64,000 nucleotides of DNA from JALEFZ01 sp964564415 (GCA_964564415.1 CAZMAV010000007.1:124001-188000); one strand, 5' to 3'. Positions 17,311 to 26,504 are shown, counted from the stretch's first letter. The notes: generated from the letters alone by a model not told the origin. Made by a program: numbers and translations.

Positions 17311-18429
17311 ATGGATACCCTAGAACCCAGCATCAAAGCCAATCAGGTAGACCTGTCTGTACATCCTGATGTGAGCCAGGCACACACCCTTCCGGCGACC
17401 TTTTATAAGGACCAAGCCCTCTTCGATAGCTCCAAAGACAAAATTTTTGCCCGCACTTGGCAGTGCATTGGGCTTCACAGCCTTACCCCAAAGGCCGGCC
17501 ATGTGCAGCCCTTCGTCATGCTGAACGGATTTCTGAGCGAACCCCTGCTCATGTCGCGCGACGAAGAAAACCAGCTTCACTGCCTCTCCAATGTATGTAC
17601 CCATCGAGGCAATCTCATGGTCCACGAGTCGGGCCCCTGCAAAGACTTGGTTTGCAAGTACCACGGCAGGAGGTTTGACATGAAGGGTAAATTCAAATCC
17701 ATGCCAGAGTTCAAAGAGGCTCAAAATTTCCCCTCCGAAGAAGACAACCTTCCTTCTCTTTCTTTGCATAAGCTGGGCGACCTGCTTTTTTCTTCTCTTT
17801 CACCCGTAGCAGATTTCGAAGAAGTAGTCAGGCCTATCCGACAGCGGGTGGGTTGGATGCCCCTGGAAAGCTTTGAATACTCAGCGGAATACTCCAAAGT
17901 CTATGAGGTCCAGGCCCATTGGGCCTTATACGTGGACAATTACCTGGAGGGCTTTCACCTGCCCTTTGTCCATCCAGGACTGAGTCAATCTCTCAGTTAT
18001 TCCAACTATGGCTACGAAATGTATGACTACTGCAACCTTCAGTTGGGCATAGGAAAGGAAGATGAGACGGTTTTTGAGCTGCCCGAGGGCCATCCCGATC
18101 ATGGCAAGCGAGTGAGGGCCTTTTATTTTTGGCTTTTCCCCAATGTCATGCTCAACTACTATCCTTGGGGGCTTTCTCTCAATCTGGTCGAACCCCTCAC
18201 CCCTACCCATACCCGGATCCGATTCGAGACCTTTTTGTGGAAGAAAGACCTCTACGATCCCCGTTCTCAGGATCTGATACACATGACTGAACTGGAAGAT
18301 GAGGAAGTAGTAGAAGCTGTACAGGCAGGAGTAAGGTCCAGGCTATATCAAAAAGGTCGTTTTTCGCCTAAAATGGAGCCTGCCGTTCACCACTTCCATC
18401 GACTGCTGAGCAGATTTATGCAGGAATAG
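17311..18429 (+). CDS. Rieske [2Fe-2S] aromatic ring-hydroxylating oxygenase, alpha-subunit type
   Basis: 372 aa. The Rieske domain has C96-T-H98 and C115-K-Y-H118, the CxH...CxxH pattern. The catalytic domain has VDNYLEGFHLPFVHPGL with the mononuclear-iron histidines. The set matches the SRPBCC-type alpha subunit used on aromatic and quaternary amine substrates. No beta subunit, ferredoxin or reductase gene is adjacent, so electron donors must be elsewhere. The substrate cannot be told from sequence. Confidence 0.88.
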   Translation: MDTLEPSIKANQVDLSVHPDVSQAHTLPATFYKDQALFDSSKDKIFARTWQCIGLHSLTPKAGHVQPFVMLNGFLSEPLLMSRDEENQLHCLSNVCTHRGNLMVHESGPCKDLVCKYHGRRFDMKGKFKSMPEFKEAQNFPSEEDNLPSLSLHKLGDLLFSSLSPVADFEEVVRPIRQRVGWMPLESFEYSAEYSKVYEVQAHWALYVDNYLEGFHLPFVHPGLSQSLSYSNYGYEMYDYCNLQLGIGKEDETVFELPEGHPDHGKRVRAFYFWLFPNVMLNYYPWGLSLNLVEPLTPTHTRIRFETFLWKKDLYDPRSQDLIHMTELEDEEVVEAVQAGVRSRLYQKGRFSPKMEPAVHHFHRLLSRFMQE

Positions 18430-18598
18430 AAAAAACAGTCTGTATTCGCTTTTTAAGCAGGGTCCGGTTTTCTTTCAATGACAAGCCTGCCACCCTTCAA
18501 TGTTTATTTTCTCACATTTAACTCATTCTTAAAGTGCGTCAGTCCTAAATCTTATATACTTTAGTCCTGGAATTCACAAAATCAAGAATCCAGAACCC

Positions 18599-19957
18599 AT
18601 GAGACGAACGATTACCCTATCCTTTCTTATCCTGAGCCTTCTGGGAGCCAATCTTTTGGCCCAGACCCGAACGGCTCCCACAGATCCGACACAACTTCTC
18701 CTTACAGGTCCTATGGTAGGATACACCACCATGCGTGAAGCCTTGCTGTGGGTACAGACCAATGGTCCTGCTCAGGTATACTTTGAATACCAGATCGAAG
18801 ACCAACCTGAGACCCGTCAGCGAACGGCTGCCTACCAAACCAATGCCAATGAGGCTTATACTGCCCGTCTCCTCGCCACTCAGGTACAGCCCGGCAATAC
18901 CTACACCTACAAAGTTTTTCTCAATGGGCAGGAAGCTAAAAGAAGCTATCCCCTGACCTTCAAGACACCACCTCTCTGGCAGTACCGGACAGATCCTCCC
19001 AAGATGAAGATTGCACTGGGAAGTTGCACCTTTGTCAATGAAGAACGATATGACCGCCCCGGAAAAGGCTACGGAGGTGAATATGAAATCTTTAGCTCCA
19101 TTGTAGAGAAAAAGCCAGACATGATGCTTTGGTTGGGAGATAATGTCTACCTCCGCGAACCTGATTTTTACAGCCGCACGGGTATCATCCACCGATATAC
19201 TCACAGCAGAAATGTAGATGAAATGCAGCCCCTCCTTGGATCTGCTGCCAATTACGCCATCTGGGACGACCACGATTACGGTCCCAACAACAGCGACCGC
19301 ACCTACATCATGAAAGATGAGACCCTCAGGGCTTTCCAGCTTTTTTGGGGAAATCCTTCCTATGGGGTGGACAGGCAAGGGGGAATTACCTCTACCTACA
19401 TGTGGGGAGACGCACAGTTTTTCCTCATCGACAACCGCTATTTTCGCACGCCAAATGGAAGAAAATTTGGAGAAAAGGAGGTTATCGGGGAGAAGCAGAT
19501 GCAATGGTTGATAGATGCCCTTGTCAGTTCCAATGCGAGGTTCAAGTTTGTCATGATTGGCGGGCAGGTCCTGAATACCACCAAACGTTATGAAACTTTG
19601 GCAAACTTGGCTCCTATGGAGCGCAAACGCCTGCTAAATGTCATTGCCAGAGAGGAAATTTACAATGTAATTTTCCTGACAGGAGATCGGCATCACTCCG
19701 AGTTATCCGTCTGGGAAAAGAATGGTATAAAGGTCTATGACTATACCGTGTCGCCCCTGACCTCAGGATCTCACAACGCCGCCGACGAGCCCAACGAACT
19801 TCGGGTCCCCGGCTCTCACATTGGAGACCGAAACTTTGGCATCATGGACATCAGTGGAAAACGCCTCGAGCGCAAGCTGGTTTTCAGATTTTTCGATACA
19901 GAAGGGAAGGAGCTATGGAGCAAAGAAATCCAAGCTCAGTATCCCGAGCGCAAGTGA
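18599..19957 (+). CDS. PhoD-like alkaline phosphatase, secreted
   Basis: 452 aa with a signal peptide (LILSLLGANLLAQ). An N-terminal fibronectin-like PhoD domain (VYFEYQIEDQ ... TYTYKVFLNG) precedes a metallophosphatase with IALGSCTF, LWLGDNVYLRE, WDDHDYGPNNSD and LTGDRHHSEL, which supply the metal-binding Asp, His and Asn residues. It cleaves phosphate mono- or diesters outside the inner membrane. Start 18599 gives the signal peptide directly. Single gene, no Pho-box recognised. Confidence 0.9.
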   Translation: MRRTITLSFLILSLLGANLLAQTRTAPTDPTQLLLTGPMVGYTTMREALLWVQTNGPAQVYFEYQIEDQPETRQRTAAYQTNANEAYTARLLATQVQPGNTYTYKVFLNGQEAKRSYPLTFKTPPLWQYRTDPPKMKIALGSCTFVNEERYDRPGKGYGGEYEIFSSIVEKKPDMMLWLGDNVYLREPDFYSRTGIIHRYTHSRNVDEMQPLLGSAANYAIWDDHDYGPNNSDRTYIMKDETLRAFQLFWGNPSYGVDRQGGITSTYMWGDAQFFLIDNRYFRTPNGRKFGEKEVIGEKQMQWLIDALVSSNARFKFVMIGGQVLNTTKRYETLANLAPMERKRLLNVIAREEIYNVIFLTGDRHHSELSVWEKNGIKVYDYTVSPLTSGSHNAADEPNELRVPGSHIGDRNFGIMDISGKRLERKLVFRFFDTEGKELWSKEIQAQYPERK

Positions 19958-20112
19958 TACTGAGAGCAAAAATCTAATGTTTGAAGTGATTGCTTGCCTT
20001 TTCGATCTTTTCGTTTTTCCAATTCGTGTCTAGTTTTCAGACTAATCGAATCAAAATTTTCGTTTAGCTTAGGAATTACACACAAATCACAACATCAATT
20101 AAACGACCGATT

Positions 20113-20514
20113 ATGAACAAGCTGTACATTTTCTTTATGATGCTGGCCACCCTGGGTCTGGCTGTTCCTGCCTTTGCTGGTCAGGCTTTACCTTCTGCCG
20201 AGGTCTCTACGGAGGCAGCTGCTCCTCTTTCCAAAAAAGAGGCAAAAGCCCAGAAGAGGGCCATGAGAAAGGCCCTTCGCAAAGCTGCCTTTAAGTCTGT
20301 ATTCAAGAGAAACAAGAAGGAAAACGCCAAGCCAGCCGCTGACGTCCTGGCCATTATTTTGGCTATCCTTGTTCCTCCTGTAGGTGTATGGTACTACCAG
20401 GGCCGAATCACCACCGATTTCTGGCTCTCCCTGGGCTTGTGGGTTCTCCTTGGAGGTATTCCGGGTATCGTCTATGCCCTCCTTGTTGTCTTTGATGTGA
20501 TTAGCCTTGCCTAA
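20113..20514 (+). CDS. YqaE/Pmp3-family membrane protein with N-terminal signal and basic linker
   Basis: 133 aa. A signal peptide (residues 1-22, ending AFAG) leads to a Lys/Arg-rich stretch (about 40-75), then a Pmp3/YqaE domain of two hydrophobic segments (DVLAIILAILVPPVGVWYYQ and GLWVLLGGIPGIVYALL). Standalone YqaE proteins are about 55 aa, so the front half is an addition. The family is linked to membrane stress and potential. The gene has its own terminator. Confidence 0.8.
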   Translation: MNKLYIFFMMLATLGLAVPAFAGQALPSAEVSTEAAAPLSKKEAKAQKRAMRKALRKAAFKSVFKRNKKENAKPAADVLAIILAILVPPVGVWYYQGRITTDFWLSLGLWVLLGGIPGIVYALLVVFDVISLA

Positions 20515-20544
20515 GCCATTTAACTAAGGCAGACAGATAACACG

Positions 20545-20583
20545 AAAAGGGAAGCTCCCTTATGGGCAAGCTTCCTTTTTTTG
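20545..20583 (+). terminator. Rho-independent terminator after the YqaE gene
   Basis: AAAAGGGAAGCT pairs with AAGCTTCCTTTT across a short loop, followed by a T7 run. It begins about 30 nt after the stop codon. Confidence 0.75.
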
Positions 20584-20594
20584 GGGGAAAGTTA

Positions 20595-21035
20595 TCATTC
20601 CCCTACATTTCCTTTAAAAATAAGATTTACCAAAAAGACATAAGCAGGTACTACAAGGGACATTATCAGCACAATAGGAGATAGTTTTTTTCCCTTAAAA
20701 GCATCCGGAAAAATGCGATACCTGACAAAGCCAATCAAGATAGAAAGCAAACCCAGGGGCATAAGGCCAATCCAAAAAAAGCCTGCAGCCAGGAGTCCGA
20801 TTCCCACTACCGTAAAAGGCTCAAAACCAAAAAGAGTCCGGGGATTTTTGCTGTCTTTTTTCTTGAAAAGCCTCCTAAAAAAGCCTCTTAAGGGCTTTTT
20901 CTTTTTGACAACCTCATAGCTTTGATCCTGACCCAAGGACGCAGAGGAAGGGTGAATAGAAGATGAAGATGCCAGGGAAAGCGAAGGAGCAGCCAGGCCA
21001 AGCAAGAGGGATAGAACAAATACACGAAAAATCAT
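20595..21035 (-). CDS. Unknown membrane protein with signal peptide and basic linker
   Basis: 146 aa. A signal peptide (VFVLSLLLGLAAPSLSLAS) is followed by a strongly basic piece (KKKKPLRGFFRRLFKKK), then three hydrophobic segments (about 70-90, 92-105, 118-138). Family not recognised. The layout of signal, basic patch, then membrane part is the same as in the convergent YqaE gene, although the membrane parts differ in sequence. Confidence 0.65.
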   Translation of the reverse strand: MIFRVFVLSLLLGLAAPSLSLASSSSIHPSSASLGQDQSYEVVKKKKPLRGFFRRLFKKKDSKNPRTLFGFEPFTVVGIGLLAAGFFWIGLMPLGLLSILIGFVRYRIFPDAFKGKKLSPIVLIMSLVVPAYVFLVNLIFKGNVGE

Positions 21036-21165
21036 AGTCTTTCCTTTTTTAAAAAAGGTAGACTTGCTTTACAGGGTGAATCAAGGGTAAGTTATGAGAA
21101 AATCAGTAAAGAAGCCAGCCCTTCCTTCAATCTGACGGCTTCGGTAAAATGCTCTTTACGTCCAA

Positions 21166-21990
21166 CTAAGCAATCATAAATTCAAGCTCTTTCGGGGGGA
21201 CAAGGCTTTGCAGTTCTATGTGGTTGACCTCTTCTCCTTCCCATTCCAGGTCGATCTTGAAAATAGCTTCATTTCCATTGTACCAGACCAGGGTAGGAAT
21301 GCCTCCAAGCTCGACAATCTTCATTTTGTAGCCCAGGCGAACCTGATGACGAAGAAATTCACCCACAGCAAGCCTCCCATACATGGCCTGATAAGCCGCA
21401 GGTTGGATCACATCCAGTTCGATGTCTTCTTTGAGCAGCTCCAATAGCTGTCCTAAGTCTTCCCCTTCGATGACTTCTATAAAGGTATCCACCAATTCCT
21501 GATGATGCTGGGGAGCGACCTCGTAGCGATTTTTGTCTCGCTTGAGGTGCTTTCTCGCCCTGACCAGAATCTGACGGCAGTTTTCCTGAGAGAGGTCCAG
21601 CATCTCGGCGATTTCCTTGTGTGAAAAAGCAAAGATATCCTTGAGCAAAAAGACAGCCCTCTCAGTAGGGGTTAGTTTGGCCAGCATCAGATGAAAGCCC
21701 ATAGAAAGGCTGTGCTGATGCTCGACCCTAAAGGGAATCGTGGTAGAAGCGTCTGTCTCAGGAGAAGCTTCTAACTGTTCGCGCTGACGATTTCTCAGGA
21801 AGTTGAGACATTTGTTGACCAGAATTCGAACGAGGTAACCCCGCTGGTTCTCGATTTCTTCTCTATCCAAATCCAGCCACTTGATGAGGGTTTCCTGAAT
21901 AAGGTCCTCGGCATCGGATTGGCTTCCCAGCATGTTGTAGGCTATGGGGAAGAGAAGCTCCTGATAGGATTTATAGGTTTGGGAGTCCAT
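21166..21990 (-). CDS. ECF sigma factor with C-terminal SnoaL-like domain (SigJ/ECF41-like)
   Basis: 274 aa from the ATG at 21990. Sigma region 2 is GSQSDAEDLIQETLIKWLD, and region 4 is SHKEIAEMLDLSQENCRQILVRARKHLK. The C-terminal about 100 residues (LVDTFIEVIEGEDLGQLLELL) have the NTF2/SnoaL-like fold that in ECF41 factors controls sigma activity in place of a separate anti-sigma factor. Such factors usually sit beside a DoxX or COMM-type oxidoreductase; none is adjacent here. In-frame upstream codons to 22062 are not family-like. Confidence 0.85.
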   Translation of the reverse strand: MDSQTYKSYQELLFPIAYNMLGSQSDAEDLIQETLIKWLDLDREEIENQRGYLVRILVNKCLNFLRNRQREQLEASPETDASTTIPFRVEHQHSLSMGFHLMLAKLTPTERAVFLLKDIFAFSHKEIAEMLDLSQENCRQILVRARKHLKRDKNRYEVAPQHHQELVDTFIEVIEGEDLGQLLELLKEDIELDVIQPAAYQAMYGRLAVGEFLRHQVRLGYKMKIVELGGIPTLVWYNGNEAIFKIDLEWEGEEVNHIELQSLVPPKELEFMIA

Positions 21991-22132
21991 TTTTCTAATT
22001 TTAATATCCGGAAAATATCGAAATCCTTTTGAGAAACATTTTCTAAATAGTCGGACCAACAAATTTTATATTTTAGCCCGACGAGAGAAGGATCACCTTT
22101 TCACAATTGTACCTTATCCCTGGCTTACCTAA

Positions 22133-22871
22133 ATGATGCCAAGGCTAAAAACAGGTTCCCATCAGGCTTTATATCTGACATTTCTGCTGCTGGGCTGCCT
22201 TTTTGGCTGCCAAATCGAAGCCCCGGAAGACTCCAGGCAAAATATCACAGCTAGCCCTCCCGATACCATCGCCTACCTTGCCCTGGGAGATTCCTTACAC
22301 CATTGGCGAGGCTGTGGCCGAATCCAAGCGCTGGCCCCTCGTTCTGGCAGAAAAACTGGATGAATCCGAAGGATTGTTCGTGGAGACTCCAATTATCATC
22401 GCCAAGACCGGATGGACCACCGACGAACTCCTCGAGGCTATCGAAAAAGAAGACCCACCTGAGGATTTTGACCTGGTATCCTTGCTCATAGGAGTCAATA
22501 ACCAGTACAGGGGCTATGATTTCTCTCAATATGAAGAGGAATTCCCTCAACTTCTGGACCTGGCAGTTCAGCATGCTGGCAAGCGGGGCAGCACGGTATT
22601 TGTCCTATCCATTCCGGACTATGGGGTTACCCCCTTTGGGCAGGGCAGAGACAGCGCCAGGATCGCCCGTGAAATCGATCAGTACAATGCCTTTGCGGCC
22701 GGGGTCTGCGCCGACAGGGACATTCCATTTTTTGATGTTACTACCATTTCCCGTGAAGCCTTAAGTCGAACCGACTATGTGGCCAAAGATGGCCTACATC
22801 CTTCGGCTACCATGTATGCAGACTGGGTGAGCCTTATTCGGGATTCGGTGAGGAAGATATTGCTGCCTTAG
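22133..22871 (+). pseudogene. SGNH/GDSL-type lipase-esterase, frameshifted in the active-site motif
   Basis: The first frame gives a lipoprotein signal (LTFLLLGCLFGC) and reaches DTIAYLALGDS, the catalytic-Ser GDS block, then goes out of frame. The frame one base further on continues with TIGEAVAESKRWPLVLAEKL and all later blocks: SLLIGVNNQYRG (block III, Asn), GSTVFVLSIPDYG and KDGLHPSATMYADW (block V, Asp and His). Reading GGAGATTCC-TACACC in place of GGAGATTCCTTACACC (around 22288-22300) restores one protein of about 245 aa. A single inserted T explains all. Esterase function is therefore probably lost, or the base is a sequence error. Confidence 0.85.
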
Positions 22872-22900
22872 CTGGAATTTGGTCAATATTCCGGTTATTA

Positions 22901-22935
22901 AAATAAAACGAGCACTCCCTTTTGAAGGGGAGCAC
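22901..22935 (-). terminator. Possible terminator after the PLDc_N protein gene
   Basis: On the minus strand GTGCTCCCCTT pairs imperfectly with AGGGAGTGCTC across a few bases, followed by GTTTTATTTT. It lies 31 bp downstream of the small membrane gene. Confidence 0.5.
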
Positions 22936-22965
22936 CCGGCTATACAATGGTGATCGGTTCAGGAC

Positions 22966-23172
22966 CTAGTCGTGCTTTCTGGCCATGCTGCCTGTCCTTT
23001 CTCCAAAGAGAATCCAGGCCAAAGGACCAAGAAAGGGAGCAATCAAAATTCCCAATGTCCAGAGAACTTTGGGGGTATTTTCCAGTGAACTTTCCACCCA
23101 GATGTTGTACAATACCCCAAGGGTAATGATCAACCAGACGGCGGAAATGATAAATCCAATTAAGCCAAACAT
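22966..23172 (-). CDS. PLDc_N-domain small membrane protein
   Basis: 68 aa with two membrane segments (about 4-24 and 36-57). The second is LGILIAPFLGPLAWILFGERTG, split by the helix, which is the hallmark of the PLDc_N domain found at the front of cardiolipin synthases and in small standalone proteins. Function of standalone forms is unknown. Own promoter region of about 130 bp on the upstream side. Confidence 0.75.
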   Translation of the reverse strand: MFGLIGFIISAVWLIITLGVLYNIWVESSLENTPKVLWTLGILIAPFLGPLAWILFGERTGSMARKHD

Positions 23173-23300
23173 AGTTCGATTGTTGTTTAAAGTTTCACTT
23201 ATAGAGACGATCTTTTCCCTCTTAGGGTTGAAAAGAATCTAACTTTTATTCGAATAGAAGCTAGCCAGTATTCTATTTTCCTCTGGTGAGAATTGCTTCT

Positions 23301-25121
23301 CTACTGCTTGATTTTTGTTCCGACCCAATCTTTGTACATGGCTTCTTCCTTCTTGCTAGGCTTTTCTTTCCGACTTAATTCGTAGCTGTAGGCACCAAAT
23401 CGTCCCTGAAATTCTACGCTGAGACTTCGGATTTCTCCGCCGGAAAATACCTGCATATCGAGGACATCTCCTTTATTTTTTCCATTCATATAGTCATCCA
23501 GGTCTATGTCGGCTGCAGGCTGCCCATCCACTTCGAGGATAATGTCTCCCTCCCCCATGCCATCCTGGTAGGCATCACCCCTGTGGTCCAGGCGTCTTAC
23601 ATATACCCCTTGGGAAATGGTTTCGGCGGAGATGATGCCCAGGTTTCTCATTCCTGCATCTTCATCGATTTTTTTGTCAAGGACCAGGCCAAAAGGCTTG
23701 AGTATTTTTTCATAGTCAAAATCCTCGGTTCCAGTCACGTGTTTGTCAAAAAAAGTATCGAAGGACTTGCCGGTTACGGTCTCAACAGCATTCTTGACAC
23801 CATCTTCGGGTACTCCCTGGTCTTTTTCGTAATAAGTTTGGTACAGGTACCTGAATACGTCATCCAGGGATTTATCGCCCTTGGTTTCAGCCCTGATGGA
23901 AAGATCGAGGAGGAAGCCTAAGCGAGATCCCGCTGTGTAGTAGGATATCCGGGTGTGAGGTATGTCATAGGGCGACCCTGTCAACCAACTGTCAAAACTT
24001 ACCTGGGTGGGAGAGACAACTTCCGAAGCATAGTTGTTTTCCAAACTTTGAATGTCCCTGGCGAGCAAATCCAGGAATTGTTTTTCGCTGTAAATCTCTG
24101 TCCGCATCAGGGTCAGTGAGGTGTAATAACTCGTTACGCCTTCGGTAAACCAGTGAAGCCCTGTGTATTGAGGTCGGGTGTAATCATAGGGCCAGAGGGC
24201 TGCGGGACGGATGCGTTTGACATTCCAGACGTGCCAGAATTCGTGTGTGGAAGTTCCCTTGAATTTTGAGACGAGGGCATTGGCATTCCGGGTCGCAGCT
24301 TCGGGATAGGCGATAGAGGTGGAAAATTTATGTTCTACCCCGTGGCTGATGTTGTAGGGAAGCAGGCGGTAGATGAAGTGAAATTCCTCCATGGGATAGG
24401 CTCCAAAGATAGCAGCCTGCTCCGCACAGACTTTTTTTAACATTTCCAGAAGGGCTTCCCCATCCTCATTATTCCCCAAAAAATTGCCCTGGATATGTAC
24501 GTGAATGGTGGTGCCCTGGTCCTCAAACTTCCACTGCTTCATTTTGGAGGAGAAAACCGTAGGACTGTCGGCAAATTCATGGAATGACTCAGCCTTAAAT
24601 ACATTATAGGCATTGCCCTGCTTGAGGGCCGTTGCTTTTTTCCAGGTTTCGTCCAATTCAGGGAGGGTAAGTTCTACACTGCCTTCATAATTGCCGCACT
24701 TAAACATAAAAAGGTTGACAGGATTGAAGTAGACCTGGTCTGCCGAAAGGTAGGAAGAACCTGCATCCTGGTTATTGGCATAATAATGATAGGTAGCCTT
24801 GATGACACCATTGAAATCCTTCGAATGGTGAACCCTCCAGGTATCCTTATCGATTTTTTCCCATTTTAGGGCATGCTGCTCTCCATCCTCTGCACGAAAA
24901 TCTGTAACGGCAGCTGCGTAATTTTGCAGGTAATAACGCCCGGGCCTCCAGGCAGCCAGAGAAAGATCGGTATAATTGCCCTCATCTCCATCCGTAGCCA
25001 TCTCGATGACATAGGTCCGGGTATGAGGCTCCAGCCAGGAAAGCTCATAATGATAATCGGCTGCTTTCGTCGAGGTAACTAGCATATGAAGAAAAATAAT
25101 TCCAATAAGAAGGTATTTCAT
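23301..25121 (-). CDS. M61-family metallopeptidase with PDZ domain, secreted
   Basis: 606 aa from the ATG at 25121, which opens a signal peptide (LLIGIIFLHMLVTSTKA). The N-terminal beta domain (HYELSWLEPHTRTYVIEM) precedes a gluzincin catalytic domain with STHEFWHVWNVKR at about residue 290 (HExxH zinc motif, followed by the M61 hallmark). WFTEGVTSYY supplies the third zinc ligand. A PDZ domain closes it (about 500-580, GDIILEVDGQPAAD). The family cleaves after Gly/Ala (glycyl aminopeptidase). Upstream in-frame codons lack signal character and are left out. Confidence 0.9.
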   Translation of the reverse strand: MKYLLIGIIFLHMLVTSTKAADYHYELSWLEPHTRTYVIEMATDGDEGNYTDLSLAAWRPGRYYLQNYAAAVTDFRAEDGEQHALKWEKIDKDTWRVHHSKDFNGVIKATYHYYANNQDAGSSYLSADQVYFNPVNLFMFKCGNYEGSVELTLPELDETWKKATALKQGNAYNVFKAESFHEFADSPTVFSSKMKQWKFEDQGTTIHVHIQGNFLGNNEDGEALLEMLKKVCAEQAAIFGAYPMEEFHFIYRLLPYNISHGVEHKFSTSIAYPEAATRNANALVSKFKGTSTHEFWHVWNVKRIRPAALWPYDYTRPQYTGLHWFTEGVTSYYTSLTLMRTEIYSEKQFLDLLARDIQSLENNYASEVVSPTQVSFDSWLTGSPYDIPHTRISYYTAGSRLGFLLDLSIRAETKGDKSLDDVFRYLYQTYYEKDQGVPEDGVKNAVETVTGKSFDTFFDKHVTGTEDFDYEKILKPFGLVLDKKIDEDAGMRNLGIISAETISQGVYVRRLDHRGDAYQDGMGEGDIILEVDGQPAADIDLDDYMNGKNKGDVLDMQVFSGGEIRSLSVEFQGRFGAYSYELSRKEKPSKKEEAMYKDWVGTKIKQ

Positions 25122-25378
25122 ATCGAGTTTGATTGTTTGCAAAAACCCGAAAGTAAGGAAAAGAGAGGAAGAGAGAAAGGTCTGTTGGGAGAAGTGTAGC
25201 CGCTCACAGATCAAAAAATGATCTCCGCCGCCAAAGGGCAACGGAGATATCAGCGGTAATTCCGAATCATTTGTACCAACAAAACAGACAGGCTGATGAA
25301 AACTTATTTTTCATCATATCCATATCCCATGCCTATCTATTCGTGGTTGGCTTTATGCGCCTGTAAGCTTTCAGGAAA

Positions 25379-25933
25379 TCAGAAGGTAATTTCAAACTCT
25401 ACCCTTCTGTTTGCGGCTCTGCCTTCAGGGGTTTGATTGGAAGCGATGGGATTGCTTTCTCCAAAACCCTGGTAGGAAAGACGGCTGGCATCGATTCCCT
25501 TCCGGATAAGAAAATCGTAGATGGTCTTTGCCCTTCGCTTGGATAGGCTGAGGTTTAGTTTGTCATCACCTGAACTGTCTGTAAATCCAGAAATATCAAG
25601 GTTGATCTGAGGGTACTTAGACAAAACCGTATAAATCTCTTTCTGAATATATTCCTGAGACTCACGGGTCAAAGAAGCACTGGCAAACCTGAAGAATATA
25701 GGGTCTGTGTCCAGGGTAACTCCCATGGGCAGTTCTTCCTCTTCAGCCACATTTTCTTCTGTCTTCGCCTTGCTTAAGCTGCTTTCTGACATAGAAGAGC
25801 CCTGGTTTTCCTCCTTTTCCAGTTTGGCTATCAATTCTTCCACGGAGACCTTTGGCGAACGACGATTGTCGTAGTAATTAAATCGCACCCAGTACCCCTT
25901 CCAGGACATTTCCAGGTACAGACATATAACCAA
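25379..25933 (-). pseudogene. OmpA-like C-terminal domain, N-terminus missing
   Basis: The last about 115 residues are a complete OmpA-like peptidoglycan-binding domain (FFRFASASLTRES, LDISGFTDSSGDD, LSLSKRRAKTIYDFL, YQGFGESNPIASN, NRRVEFEITF). In front is an acidic linker (residues about 35-70). The first about 15 codons are an out-of-frame reading of the rhodopsin gene, and there is no signal peptide or barrel, so the original front half is gone. The join lies around 25885-25915. A short cytoplasmic product could be made but would not reach the periplasm. Confidence 0.75.
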
Positions 25934-26504
25934 CTGGATAAATGCTCCATCCCAAGGGCAGAAGAATACTCAGGGTGATGTAGCCCATTTTGTGATAGGG
26001 ATGCACCCCTTCGCCAAAGACCTTGGGATAGCCAATACCTATGATCAGGCCTATGATGCAGGCAAAACCAATGCTACCCAGGATTCCCCATGTAATAGAG
26101 TTTTCAGGCTCCAAGGCTTCTCCCATATATCCCCATCCCAGCATCCACAGGGCTGACAAAAATAGTCCAATAAGCAGACGCTTCCTTGCTCCGATAGGCT
26201 TGAGGAGGAAGTAAAAGACCATGGCCATGAGGGGTACGGTCAAAAAACCTGAACTCTATCGGATTGGTCTGGGCGCTTATCCAGTAGTTTGTCCGAAAAA
26301 AGGTAAAACAGGAAGCCATGAGGGGAACCATGGCCGATATCAAAACGGCAAGTTTCCAGTCCTTATGGACCATGCTCCACTGTACTAGAATAAATACTAT
26401 ACACCAAAAAGGATCACAGCCGCCACCAAAAAGGAAGAGGCTACCAAGTCTCCGATCTGCATAAAAGCATCCGGATTCCACAAGACATCATTCTTCGTTT
26501 CCAT
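25878..26504 (-). pseudogene. Microbial rhodopsin (bacteriorhodopsin-like), disrupted at three places
   Basis: Start ATG 26504 opens METKNDVLWNPDAF and helix A (LVASSFLVAAVIL). Lesion 1: in-frame TAG at 26397-26399; adding one T to the T5 run (26406-26410) reopens the frame into helix B. Lesion 2: after NPIEFRFFD the frame breaks at 26242-26247, and helix C resumes one step away as TVPLMAMVFYFLLKP. The expected R-x-x-D-W-x-L-T-V-P has lost D-W-F-L spacing. Helices D to F follow, including GWSIYPVGY, a rhodopsin helix-F hallmark. Lesion 3: the gene ends in VLEGVLGAI with helix G and its retinal-binding Lys absent, joined to OmpA sequence. No functional pump can be made. Confidence 0.85.

Noticed and set aside
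18617..19504. 295-codon minus-strand frame within the PhoD gene
   Set aside because: Antisense shadow of a convincing phosphatase gene.
22280..22300. Programmed ribosomal frameshift in the SGNH hydrolase
   Set aside because: No slippery heptamer, no downstream hairpin noticed, and no known recoding in this family. A mutation or sequence error is simpler.
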